Shown here piece by piece: positions 15,958 through 24,228 of a DNA stretch of 32,889 nucleotides; the first letter of the stretch is position 1, and the number at the start of each line of letters is the position of its first letter. Both the position numbers and the translations under genes were made by a program. This stretch comes from JAGNLA01 sp964472265 (GTDB lineage Bacteria; Caldisericota; Caldisericia; JAAYUI01). The stretch lies in assembly GCA_964472265.1 (NCBI GenBank), contig CAYYJO010000018.1, positions 1 through 32,889 on the forward strand, in the 5' to 3' direction. The notes beneath the pieces are model-generated. The model was not told the origin of the DNA. It searched no databases and saw nothing but the letters and a program-made list of their open reading frames with translations.

Positions 15958-18078
15958 ATGAAAAATCGAATTGCGAGTGTTGCTCTGTCAGCAATGCTGG
16001 CAACCGCTCCATTAGTCACAACACTGACAAGGGGTGAGGTCCAGTCATGGAAGATGTATGGCGGTGGACCCCGACACACTTTCCACACAACAGACACTGC
16101 AAGAACCCCACTTAAACTCGAATGGGAATACAAATCTGGCGGAGGCTTCCTCTCCCAGTCCGGCGCATCCTGGCAAAGAGGCATTTATTATGTTCCACTC
16201 TCAGGCGGTCAGCTTCAGGCAATCGACGAAGTAACTGGAAAAATCCTCTGGACAAGAGAATTTGATGGTGAACGTCTCAACGCCAGACCAGTACCGGCAA
16301 ACGACTATCTCGTCGCCTCAACCCAATCCGGGAAAGTCTATGTTCTTCTCTCGGCAACCGGTCAACTCAAATGGACTTATGACATTGAGAAAGAGATGTC
16401 CTATCCACCGGTAATCGTCAACAAAGTTGTTTTTGCGGCAACAGACGAGGGACTTGTGCTAAGATTATCATTGCAAGGTCTCTTCTATACCGGCCTGGCC
16501 AAAGTCAATTCACCTCTTTCGGCACAGCCGATCGGAGTTACAGGCAACCAACTGAGTGTGGCTACAAAAGACGGCAAAGTCAGAATGTTTGACTACAATC
16601 TCCGTCCACTCTGGCAGACAAATGTAGATGACTACGCGGTTGGCGCAATGTGTGAAACCAGCTGTGGCCTCAGCCTCATCAACAAGCGTGGCATGGTCTA
16701 CTGCTTCGACAAAACCACAGGCAAGATAAACTGGCAGCTCAACATCGGCAGCGATTGCCCCTCAGGCCTTGTAACCGATGGTTCTTCCGTCTACACCGTT
16801 TCCCTGCGTGGAAACATCTTTGCAATCAGCCCTGACGGGGAGGCCACCTGGAAAACCAAGATAGACGGCGACGTTATCAGCAGGCCAGTGGTTTCGGCAG
16901 GTAAGATTTACACAGGCACACTCTCAAGACAGGTCTTCTGCCACACAACCTCGGACGGCACACAGCTTTGGAGCGCCCGTGTCGACCAGAGCACATACAG
17001 CGGTCTCACCGCTTCAAACAAATCACTGCTCGTGCTTCCAAGGGTTGGCATCGGATACTGTTTCTCACTGAGCAACGGTTCAAGGCAATGGTCAATGGAC
17101 ACCGGAAGCTCCGGCAGGATTCCACCGGTCACCGATGGCGAAGATGTTTATGCAGCCATGAACGATGGAACCCTCAAATCAATCGACATGAGCAATGGAA
17201 ACCTCAACTGGAGCAGACAGATCGGCAGAGAGATCAACTCCCCGCCAGCAATGATCGGCAACAAGCTTGTCACTGGCACCTCTGACGAATACCTGGTCTG
17301 CACCGACACGGACGGAAAACAGCTCTGGAAGAGCTACATTCCGTATTATATGAGTTCTCCGCCAACCGTTGCAGGCAAATACGCCTTCATCGGCACCTGG
17401 GGCGGCGAAGTCATCAGCATTGACCTGACAACCGGCACAAGGCAATGGTCTCAGGCCACAAACGCCGAAGTCAAGTCATCGCCTTCAGTTTCACAGCGTG
17501 GCGTCTACATCGGCTCATGGGACAGCAACCTTTACAGCTTCGACTACCAGTCGGGAAACCTGAACTGGAAGATGGACACGTCATACAACCTTGATCACTG
17601 CATCTCTCTTGGCACTGACCAGGGCTATCTTTCAGCCAAAGACAGAATCATCTGCGTGCAGCTAAAAGATGGCGTTCCTCTCTGGTTCCTCAAACTCGAC
17701 TCCCAGGCAGTCGGTGAAATCGCAATGGATGAAAACGACATCTACGCAATCACATCCGGCGGTTACCTTTACAGCATCGCAGGCAGAAACGGCAAGATCA
17801 ACTGGAAAATCCTGATTGACTCAGAGGCCTCCACTAAAAATCTGATAATTTTAAGTGACTCAATCTGTGTCACCTCAGGCTCGATGATGAAGATCATTTC
17901 GCTCGACACCGGAAAAACGCTTTGGCAGTACGATTGTGGTGTGACAATCTCAGCCCCGGTGTGTTCAAACGGTAAAATCCTCGTCTCAACCGAAATCGGC
18001 TCTGTCATGTGCTTCAGCCGTGACGACACGCTGACCAGCTCGGAAACCCCCTCAAGCACCGAAACCCAGCTTCCGTGA
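15958..18078 (+). CDS. Secreted PQQ-like beta-propeller repeat protein
   Basis: 706 residues with a signal peptide (about 1-25). Nearly the whole mature chain consists of about 14-16 repeats of roughly 40 residues with the PQQ-propeller tryptophan motif, for example 'TGKILWTREF', 'TGQLKWTYDI', 'TGKINWQLNI', 'TGTRQWSQA' and 'TGKTLWQYDC'. That is enough for two eight-bladed propellers in tandem. The active-site residues of quinoprotein dehydrogenases are not evident, so a binding or scaffold role (BamB-like fold) is more likely than an oxidoreductase. The tail is Ser/Thr-rich. The stop overlaps the GTG start of the next gene by four bases (GTGA), indicating an operon. It is preceded by its own promoter but no ribosome site. 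Confidence 0.88.
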   Translation: MKNRIASVALSAMLATAPLVTTLTRGEVQSWKMYGGGPRHTFHTTDTARTPLKLEWEYKSGGGFLSQSGASWQRGIYYVPLSGGQLQAIDEVTGKILWTREFDGERLNARPVPANDYLVASTQSGKVYVLLSATGQLKWTYDIEKEMSYPPVIVNKVVFAATDEGLVLRLSLQGLFYTGLAKVNSPLSAQPIGVTGNQLSVATKDGKVRMFDYNLRPLWQTNVDDYAVGAMCETSCGLSLINKRGMVYCFDKTTGKINWQLNIGSDCPSGLVTDGSSVYTVSLRGNIFAISPDGEATWKTKIDGDVISRPVVSAGKIYTGTLSRQVFCHTTSDGTQLWSARVDQSTYSGLTASNKSLLVLPRVGIGYCFSLSNGSRQWSMDTGSSGRIPPVTDGEDVYAAMNDGTLKSIDMSNGNLNWSRQIGREINSPPAMIGNKLVTGTSDEYLVCTDTDGKQLWKSYIPYYMSSPPTVAGKYAFIGTWGGEVISIDLTTGTRQWSQATNAEVKSSPSVSQRGVYIGSWDSNLYSFDYQSGNLNWKMDTSYNLDHCISLGTDQGYLSAKDRIICVQLKDGVPLWFLKLDSQAVGEIAMDENDIYAITSGGYLYSIAGRNGKINWKILIDSEASTKNLIILSDSICVTSGSMMKIISLDTGKTLWQYDCGVTISAPVCSNGKILVSTEIGSVMCFSRDDTLTSSETPSSTETQLP

Positions 18079-19475
18079 AAAAGCACCTCCTGCTTTCTCT
18101 TGCGATAATTATCATCACACCCCAGACCAGCCTTGCCTCAATCAAACTCATGACTTATGCCGGCTGTGGCTGTGTTTGTCACGGTGATGAGCTGGCAACC
18201 GACGGCAATCTCATAACCGTTTGCGATAACACCCAGCAGTTGATGTTCCACTATACCCCAGACGGCGGTTTTGCCGGTTTTGTCGGTTCGGCAATCAAGT
18301 GCAAACCAGCATTCCCGTTTAAGCCACAAAGAATCCAGATTTCAAACAGCCAGATCCACTCGCTCAACATGGCTGACCGTTCATACACCGTCATTGGAAG
18401 CAACGGTGAGATTTTGAGCAAAATAACGATGGCCGAAGCCGGTTTTGGCAAAGAAAACCCGGTCTCACTTGCCGTCGGCGACTCCTACACCTATCTGTGT
18501 TTCACCTCAGGCAGGGTTGTCGCCTGTGAGTACGATCTGTCAGTTACTTTTGAGTCATCGGTGAAAAACCCTGCATCAATGAGCTGGTCGGATGGCAAAC
18601 TCTATATCCTTTCCGAAAACGGCGAGATCACAATTTTTGATGAAGAATTGAACAAGCTTGAAACACCCAAGTTGTGGGGCGAAATCGGCAAGACGCTCAA
18701 ACAGCCTGAAGATGTTTACGCCGATGAGTCTGGCCTCTGGATCGCAGACACTGGCAACAACCGTATTATGGTTTTGTGGAGTGAAGGCGGTTGGGCCTCC
18801 TGGGGCGGACAGGCTCACTCATTTGAAATCACAAAGATTTCAGGCGACCCTATCCTTGCCGAGGGGAAACCGATGAGACCAAGAAGAGTTCTTGCCACAA
18901 ACAATTTCTTCTACATCACAACCCCAGACTATGAGGCTTTTTCAATTCCAAAAGAAAACCTGTCTGAAACTCATTTTGGACTGGACAGACACAAACTCGA
19001 TCTGCTGATGACCGAAGAAACCTACAGTCAAAACATCGAAAAAATATGGACATTGCAGCAGAAGTGCTACCCAAGGACAGCCGTTTGCGTTCAGATTGCT
19101 GACGAACCCTCGGTTTTTATCGATGGTGAGCACGCAAAGGCAAGCTTGGAAGAGGTTTTAAACGACTGCGACCTGCTCACCTGCCTGCTTGAAGAGAAAA
19201 CTTCAGAAATTGAACACCCCTTCACCGTCAAACGAGAAGGTGACACGCTCGTGCTAACTTCTTCAACCGATGATCACGAGATGGCAATCCTCAAAATCTT
19301 CAAAGTCTCAGGCGGCAAAAAACCTCTGATAACCGAACTTTTCAGCAGAAAAGCCCTTGAATCTGACGATATCAAAATCACGGCGTCGATCCCAAAACTT
19401 GCAACGGGTTCAATCTATCTTGCAACAATCGAAACCGACTCCGGCAAATTCCTCACATTTGAGTGGTTTAGATAA
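18075..19475 (+). CDS. Secreted NHL-repeat-like protein
   Basis: 466 residues from a GTG that overlaps the upstream TGA. The signal peptide spans about 1-21 (LLLSLAIIIITPQTSLAS). Residues about 30-290 form a propeller of NHL type; the clearest repeat is 'LKQPEDVYADESGLWIAD' followed by 'TGNNRIMVLW' near residues 208-236. A Cys-containing start of the mature chain (AGCGCVCHG) is unusual and could bind metal or form disulfides. The last 150 residues are a separate, probably beta-rich domain without a recognised family. Co-transcription with the PQQ-propeller protein suggests the two work at the same site outside the cell. The TAA directly abuts the stop of the convergent metallophosphoesterase gene. 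Confidence 0.8.
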   Translation: MKKHLLLSLAIIIITPQTSLASIKLMTYAGCGCVCHGDELATDGNLITVCDNTQQLMFHYTPDGGFAGFVGSAIKCKPAFPFKPQRIQISNSQIHSLNMADRSYTVIGSNGEILSKITMAEAGFGKENPVSLAVGDSYTYLCFTSGRVVACEYDLSVTFESSVKNPASMSWSDGKLYILSENGEITIFDEELNKLETPKLWGEIGKTLKQPEDVYADESGLWIADTGNNRIMVLWSEGGWASWGGQAHSFEITKISGDPILAEGKPMRPRRVLATNNFFYITTPDYEAFSIPKENLSETHFGLDRHKLDLLMTEETYSQNIEKIWTLQQKCYPRTAVCVQIADEPSVFIDGEHAKASLEEVLNDCDLLTCLLEEKTSEIEHPFTVKREGDTLVLTSSTDDHEMAILKIFKVSGGKKPLITELFSRKALESDDIKITASIPKLATGSIYLATIETDSGKFLTFEWFR

Positions 19476-21158
19476 TCACTGGATTTTTCCGGTTTCAAGG
19501 TTGATCTCAACATTCCAGTCGTCAGGCAGAAGGTCGTTCCACTGCGAAACAACCAAGGGTCCCTGTCTGCCGACAACCATCTTGCCTACAACACTGAGGC
19601 CTTTGTACTTTATCTTGTCTTTTCCTTCAAAGTGCTCGTTCCCCTTGTAATGTGCAAGGAAAGCCTCTGAAATCTGCGGGTTAATTTCGTCAATCTCAGC
19701 CTTGCTCATCTTCATTCCCAAAATATCAAGCGAATCCATCACTTCTTTGCCAATTGTTATTATTCCTCTTGAAGCTTCTGATCTCGATTTGCTTTCAAAA
19801 TCTGACACACCAGACAGCTCCGTTACCATCGATAAAGAAACGTTCATGGTGTTGCCTTTGATCTGGACATGCCTGAAAGAATTCGGCCAGGTCACAAGCG
19901 AACCGGTTTCAATATCAAAAAGTGGTTTGCCGTCGAAATCTTTCTCGGTTATATCGTTTGCGTGGTAGTGGCCGGTGAAAACCGTTTTCACTCCATATTT
20001 TGTCAGCATTGTTGCAATCTCGTTTTCATCATCAAGCAGGTAGTCGCCAAAGTATTTTTCCTGGCCTTCGTAATGCTCGATTATCCCGTGATGGGTCATG
20101 ACAATAACTGCCTTTCTCTGTTTCTTTGACTCAATGAGGGTATTTTCAATCCAGTCAACCCTCGCCTGGTTGAGTTTCCCATTGACCTCTGGCGCGCCCT
20201 TCTTGAAGTTGTCGGCTGAGTCTGTCGAGTCAATTGCCAGCAACCAGAGACCGGGAACCGGTTCAGCCACATACGAAAGCGAGTTTGTGTCCTTCATCAC
20301 CGCTTCATCATAGCCAAAGTCAGCATAAAATTTCCTGAAATCATCAGGCTGGATTGTTTCGACAGGCTCCTTTTTGTCGCCATTAAACCTCATGGCGTCA
20401 GGGTTGTTGATGTCGTGGTTGCCACAGATGACGTACACTTTTCTTCCCTGTTTCTCAATTGCCCTTAGCTTGTCGGCAACGATTGCATGGCACTTTCTCT
20501 CCCCGTCTTTGGTCAGGTCGCCGGTTACAAGCAGAATCGGTGATGGGGTGGCCAACGTTGCTGCATCCAGTAGCTCCTGTGAATGGATCAGGTCTTTCCG
20601 GTCGTGCTCAAGGTAGTATTCAAAAGCTTTGCCGCTGGTTCCAAGCGTCCTGTCGTAGACATGTATATCAGAGACAATGTCAAAACTCACGTCAGGAAAT
20701 GAAGTAAAACTACCATCGATTGGATTTGCATGATATTTGTATGTGAATTTTTTTCCACAACCGATATTAAAGACACAAGCCAGAACCATAACCACTGCAA
20801 CGGTCTGCTTTGGTATTTTTTCGACAACGGCAAACAGAAACAGTGCAACGCCAAAGATTGCCGAAAGATAAGGGTGTATCGCATAAAATTTCATGCCTGT
20901 GCCAATTGAAAAAACCAGAAAACTCGGGACGATAAACTCGGCTACTGAGAAAAACAAAATAATTAACGATAGGACAATGTTTATCTTTTTGGCAATCTTC
21001 ACATTCAGTTTCCAGCCGGCAAAAATCCAGCTAGCCCCAAGGATAATCGATATAATGCAATGCCAGATGGGGAGTATTTCGTTTCCAAGAACAAGCCCGA
21101 GTATCCCCATGAGCGTTAGCATAGCTCCGCCTGTTGCAGCAAGAATCTTTTGTTTCAT
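19476..21158 (-). CDS. Membrane metallophosphoesterase, calcineurin-like
   Basis: 560 residues from the ATG at 21158. The ATG two codons upstream (21164) is less likely because the predicted transcript begins at 21158. Four or five membrane helices occupy about residues 5-135, then a calcineurin-like phosphoesterase domain (about 155-425) with all metal-binding motifs: 'SDIHVYD' (Asp164, His166), 'TGDLTKDGE' (Asp214), 'CGNHD' (Asn247, His248), 'MTHHGI' and 'FTGHYHAND'. The C-terminal 130 residues are less conserved. The catalytic domain probably faces outward after an odd number of helices, but topology is uncertain. The substrate is unknown (nucleotide, lipid-linked phosphate or phosphodiester). 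It converges with the NHL gene with no spacer. Confidence 0.85.
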   Translation of the reverse strand: MKQKILAATGGAMLTLMGILGLVLGNEILPIWHCIISIILGASWIFAGWKLNVKIAKKINIVLSLIILFFSVAEFIVPSFLVFSIGTGMKFYAIHPYLSAIFGVALFLFAVVEKIPKQTVAVVMVLACVFNIGCGKKFTYKYHANPIDGSFTSFPDVSFDIVSDIHVYDRTLGTSGKAFEYYLEHDRKDLIHSQELLDAATLATPSPILLVTGDLTKDGERKCHAIVADKLRAIEKQGRKVYVICGNHDINNPDAMRFNGDKKEPVETIQPDDFRKFYADFGYDEAVMKDTNSLSYVAEPVPGLWLLAIDSTDSADNFKKGAPEVNGKLNQARVDWIENTLIESKKQRKAVIVMTHHGIIEHYEGQEKYFGDYLLDDENEIATMLTKYGVKTVFTGHYHANDITEKDFDGKPLFDIETGSLVTWPNSFRHVQIKGNTMNVSLSMVTELSGVSDFESKSRSEASRGIITIGKEVMDSLDILGMKMSKAEIDEINPQISEAFLAHYKGNEHFEGKDKIKYKGLSVVGKMVVGRQGPLVVSQWNDLLPDDWNVEINLETGKIQ

Positions 21159-21165
21159 GCCCATG

Positions 21166-21193
21166 ATTATATCACTTACCGTTAACCTGTCAT
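21166..21193 (-). promoter_or_regulatory. Promoter of the metallophosphoesterase gene (leaderless)
   Basis: On the minus strand ATGACA (21188-21193) and a perfect TATAAT (21166-21171) are 16 bases apart. The A of the ATG at 21158 is the eighth base after the -10 box, where transcription would normally start. Confidence 0.65.
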
Positions 21194-21229
21194 TACAAAG
21201 ATTTAATGCTTGATATTCCTGATTTTAAT

Positions 21230-21255
21230 AATTGTTGTACTTATTGATAACAATT
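21230..21255. repeat. 7-bp inverted repeat in the divergent spacer before tRNA-Val
   Basis: AATTGTT (21230-21236) and AACAATT (21249-21255) are perfect complements around 12 bases. It lies upstream of the tRNA promoter and may be a regulator site or chance in AT-rich sequence. Confidence 0.3.
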
Positions 21256-21265
21256 CTCATTGTGG

Positions 21266-21294
21266 TTGACAATAAAGAAAAGATTTAATAAAAT
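21266..21294 (+). promoter_or_regulatory. Promoter of tRNA-Val
   Basis: Perfect TTGACA (21266-21271), 17-base spacer, TAAAAT (21289-21294). The predicted start near 21,301 is about eight bases before the mature tRNA end. Confidence 0.75.
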
Positions 21295-21308
21295 TCATTT
21301 ATCTTTCA

Positions 21309-21383
21309 GGGCTGGTGGTTCAGCGGTAGAACGCTTCCCTCACACGGAAGAAGTCACAGGTTCGAATCCTGTCCAGCCCACCA
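21309..21383 (+). tRNA. tRNA-Val (anticodon CAC), CCA encoded
   Basis: The cloverleaf folds by eye: acceptor stem GGGCTGG/CCAGCCC, D-arm GTTC/GAAC, anticodon stem CTTCC/GGAAG with loop CTCACAC (U33, anticodon CAC), T-arm ACAGG TTCGAAT CCTGT, discriminator A and an encoded CCA end. It reads GUG valine codons. The gene has its own consensus promoter. No terminator hairpin follows, only a T-rich patch at about 21,391-21,397. Confidence 0.95.
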
Positions 21384-21434
21384 AAACGCTCCTTTTCCAC
21401 ATAATAATCGAATTTGCCAAAACATTGAAGCTTA

Positions 21435-21463
21435 TTGCAAACTATACCATAGTGAGGTATAAT
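21435..21463 (+). promoter_or_regulatory. Promoter with embedded inverted repeat, upstream of the hppA-pfkA unit
   Basis: TTGCAA (21435-21440), 17-base spacer and a perfect TATAAT (21458-21463). TATACC (21443-21448) and GGTATA (21456-21461) form an inverted repeat spanning the spacer and the -10 box, a typical place for a repressor operator. The predicted start near 21,470 gives a leader of about 50 bases to the small ORF or about 180 bases to the GTG at 21649. Confidence 0.65.
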
Positions 21464-21521
21464 GGATAAATGATTGGTAAATACAAATTCAAAATGTATT
21501 CAAACTTGGGGTATTAGAAAT

Positions 21522-21644
21522 ATGCACATATTGCCAGTCTTTTTCCTGAAAGCCCCATCTTCAACAACAAATTCAAGCGGTCGGATTACCCCAGTCGAGC
21601 TTTTCGGAAATGAATATTTCTCAACCGAATGGAACAGGGGGTAA
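21522..21644 (+). CDS. Possible 40-residue small protein
   Basis: An uninterrupted 40-codon reading frame begins with ATG (MHILPVFFLKAPSS) and ends with TAA four bases before the GTG start of the next gene. Its composition looks protein-like (PVELFGNEYFSTEW). The ribosome site is weak (GGGGTATTAG). If real, its stop and the AGGGGG just before it would couple it to the 157-residue gene. It could also be untranslated leader. Confidence 0.35.
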   Translation: MHILPVFFLKAPSSTTNSSGRITPVELFGNEYFSTEWNRG

Positions 21645-21648
21645 CTTT

Positions 21649-22122
21649 GTGAAACAGGTTGTTGACTTCAAAAACATTTCAACGGCGGGCCTGGATCGAT
21701 CGCCGGTTTCAAAAGCCCTCGCCGGTTTGAGGGCCAACGAGGCGCGCTATTTCATGAACAAGTACAAACATGTTTTCGAGGTCGTGCAAGCTGAAGGTAG
21801 CGTGGAAGCGGTTGATTATGTCAGCCGAATCCTGAAAGCTGAGCGAGCAATCGAGTTTTTTGCAAAACCCCTTCAGACATCTTCATTCACGGTTGAAAAC
21901 ATAAATTATACGTATGTTTTTTTTGAGGACGGCCTGGTTGTAAACGTCATGTATTCTATCGACGATCCCAAAAAACGGGCAGTTGGTTTCAAGCTGTCGG
22001 AGGGGGTGGCCGTGCCGAAAGAATTGGAAGGCAGGTTCAGGTTTGCAAGCCAGAAATCCAGGCTGGCAGGCACAATCCGTGGCTCGTTCTTTGTCATAAA
22101 AGGAGAATACCAGGACTCATGA
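21649..22122 (+). CDS. Conserved-looking protein of unknown function
   Basis: 157 residues from the GTG at 21649, preferred because AGGGGGT lies 7 bases upstream. The in-frame ATG at 21610 would give 170 residues with a poor ribosome site and a Gly/Asn-rich start. There is no signal peptide or membrane segment. It starts with a charged helical region ('VSKALAGLRANEARYFMNKY', 'AVDYVSRILKAERAIEFF') followed by beta-rich sequence ('YTYVFFEDGLVVNVMYSI', 'GTIRGSFFVIKGEY'). I do not recognise the family. It lies 93 bases upstream of hppA, in the same direction and behind the same promoter. Confidence 0.65.
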   Translation: MKQVVDFKNISTAGLDRSPVSKALAGLRANEARYFMNKYKHVFEVVQAEGSVEAVDYVSRILKAERAIEFFAKPLQTSSFTVENINYTYVFFEDGLVVNVMYSIDDPKKRAVGFKLSEGVAVPKELEGRFRFASQKSRLAGTIRGSFFVIKGEYQDS

Positions 22123-22167
22123 ACATAATTTCTGCCTGCACAGTTCGAATGGTTTCGATGTTCATGA
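22117..22167 (+). other. Nested inverted repeats in the hppA leader
   Basis: TCATGAACAT (22117-22126) and ATGTTCATGA (22158-22167) are perfect 10-base complements. Inside the 31-base loop TCGAA (22145-22149) and TTCGA (22154-22158) form a second short hairpin. It ends about 40 bases before the hppA ribosome site and may fold in the mRNA. No known riboswitch consensus is recognised. Confidence 0.4.
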
Positions 22168-22215
22168 TTCAATGTTTATGGTGTTGGCTTGCCAGCACGC
22201 AACGAAGAGGTGAGT

Positions 22216-24219
22216 ATGCTTTCTAACTTGGTAATATTGGTTCCCCTGGTTGGCCTGTGTGGGCTTGTCCTTGCTCTGCTGCTTGCCTACACGATTATGA
22301 AATCGGATCCAGGCACCCCGAAAATGGTGAAAATTTCAAAGGCCATCCGTGATGGAGCGTTTGCCTTTCTGCTCAAGGAATACCAGTACATGTCCATTGC
22401 TGCCATCCCCTTCGGCGCGCTCATAATCTGGATCACTGGCTGGTATTCTGCTCTTGCCTTCGTTTGCGGAGCCATTTTCTCAATTCTTGCCGGCTTCTTT
22501 GGCATGAACGTGGCAACTCTTGCAAACACAAGGACAACCCAGGCTGCAGCTTCAAAAGGCGTTGGGAAAGCCTTGGAAATTGCGTTCTCTGGCGGAGCGG
22601 TCATGGGTCTGGTGGTGTCATCGTTTGGCGTCATCGGCATCTCCCTGATTTACCTCATCTTCCAGCCAATCCTTCCAGCTGGGCAGGTTGTGGGCATGAT
22701 GGTTGGCTTCTCTGTCGGCGCATCGTTTGTCGCCCTGTTTGCCCGAGTGGGTGGTGGAATCTTCACAAAAGCTGCCGATGTCGGAGCTGACCTTGTAGGC
22801 AAAGTAGAGGCAAACATCCCTGAGGATGACCCAAGAAACCCCGCAGTCATCGCTGACAACGTTGGCGATAATGTGGGCGACATAGCCGGAATGGGAGCCG
22901 ACCTTTATGAATCATACGTTGGCGCAATCGTTTCAGCATTTGTCATCACCGTTTTGGACAACGCCTTCGATCCGGTCAGGGTCAAGCTGATCCTCCTTAT
23001 CATCTCTGCAGGTCTTTTCTCCTCCATCCTTGGAATCATCATTGCAAAACTGGCAGCGAGGCCTGGAAAGCTTGCCCCGGCTTTTGGTCTGCAGCTTGGA
23101 ACAATCGTTGCATCAGCGCTATGCCTTGGCGCAAGTTTCTGGATTTCGCATGAGGTGACGGGAAGCCTCGGAGCCTTCTACGCAATAGCAGGTGGTCTCG
23201 TTGCCGGAATCCTCATAGGCATTGTCACAAACTATTACACGTCTGCAAAACCGGTCAAATTCATCGCAGACCAGAGCAACGGTGGTCCAGCCACAAACAT
23301 CATCGCTGGCCTCGGTGTCGGTTTTGAGTCGTCGGTTTTCTCAATCATCTTCATCGCTGCAGCCCTTTTCCTTGCCTACAAGGTTGACGGACTGGGGATG
23401 TTCGGAACAGCCCTGGCAGGGGTTGGAATGCTTGCAACACTTGCAACAACACTAGCTGTTGATGCTTATGGCCCGATTGCCGACAACGCCGGTGGAATCG
23501 CCCAGATGAGCGGACTTGACCCGGAAGTCAGGGAGATAACGGACAGCCTTGACTCGCTTGGCAACACAACGGCTGCAATGGGCAAGGGTGTTGCAATCGG
23601 TTCAGCAGCAATCACGGCTCTGGCTCTTTTTTCTGCCTTCACACATGCAGCAAAGCTGACAAACATTGACCTCCTCGACATCAACGTGCTGGCTGGAGCG
23701 TTCATCGGCATTGCAATGCCTGTCCTTTTCTCCGCTCTAACGATTCGTGCCGTCAGTTTGACTGCAAACCTCGTTGTGGCCGAAGTAAGAAGGCAGTTCA
23801 AGGAAATTGCCGGTTTGTTAAAGGGCGAGGCTGATCCAGACTACAAAAAAATCGTATCCATCACAACAAACGGCGGTTTGCTCAAAATGATTTTCCCATC
23901 AATCCTCATGGTAGCAATTCCGTTTATTGTGTATTATACTCTTGGTGCTAAAGGTCTTGGTGGAATGCTTGCAGGAGCAACGCTCATGGGCGTGATCCTT
24001 GCCATCTTCATGGCAAACGCAGGCGGAGCCTGGGACAATGCGAAGAAGCTCATTGAAAGCGGATACAGGGGCGGAAAAGGCACATCGGTACATCACGCCA
24101 CAATCGTTGGTGACACAGTCGGAGATCCTCTCAAAGACACGACCGGACCATCGCTGAACATTCTCATAAAACTGATGGCCGTCATTTCGCTTCTATTCAT
24201 CCCGTTTCTCATCAGGTAA
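22216..24219 (+). CDS. hppA: Membrane-bound ion-translocating pyrophosphatase, K+-dependent type
   Basis: 667 residues from the ATG at 22216, which has GAGGTG just upstream; the in-frame TTG at 22189 would add nine residues. The enzyme hydrolyses pyrophosphate and pumps H+ or Na+ across the membrane. The substrate site is intact: 'DVGADLVGKVEANIPEDDPR' (about 188-207) followed by 'NVGDNVGDIAGMGADLYE', and near the C-terminus 'GGAWDNAKKLIESG' and 'GDTVGDPLKDTTGPSLNI'. 'GNTTAAMGKG' with Ala at residue 453, where K+-independent enzymes have Lys, marks the K+-dependent class. The family has about 16 helices, consistent with the hydropathy. H+ versus Na+ cannot be settled by eye. The PFK gene follows after 9 bases. 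Confidence 0.96.
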   Translation: MLSNLVILVPLVGLCGLVLALLLAYTIMKSDPGTPKMVKISKAIRDGAFAFLLKEYQYMSIAAIPFGALIIWITGWYSALAFVCGAIFSILAGFFGMNVATLANTRTTQAAASKGVGKALEIAFSGGAVMGLVVSSFGVIGISLIYLIFQPILPAGQVVGMMVGFSVGASFVALFARVGGGIFTKAADVGADLVGKVEANIPEDDPRNPAVIADNVGDNVGDIAGMGADLYESYVGAIVSAFVITVLDNAFDPVRVKLILLIISAGLFSSILGIIIAKLAARPGKLAPAFGLQLGTIVASALCLGASFWISHEVTGSLGAFYAIAGGLVAGILIGIVTNYYTSAKPVKFIADQSNGGPATNIIAGLGVGFESSVFSIIFIAAALFLAYKVDGLGMFGTALAGVGMLATLATTLAVDAYGPIADNAGGIAQMSGLDPEVREITDSLDSLGNTTAAMGKGVAIGSAAITALALFSAFTHAAKLTNIDLLDINVLAGAFIGIAMPVLFSALTIRAVSLTANLVVAEVRRQFKEIAGLLKGEADPDYKKIVSITTNGGLLKMIFPSILMVAIPFIVYYTLGAKGLGGMLAGATLMGVILAIFMANAGGAWDNAKKLIESGYRGGKGTSVHHATIVGDTVGDPLKDTTGPSLNILIKLMAVISLLFIPFLIR

Positions 24220-24228
24220 GGAGGAGTC

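Noticed and set aside
15958..18078. PQQ-dependent dehydrogenase
   Set aside because: The W-motif repeats fit the propeller fold, but there are too many repeats for a single propeller and no recognisable PQQ/Ca active-site residues or haem motif.
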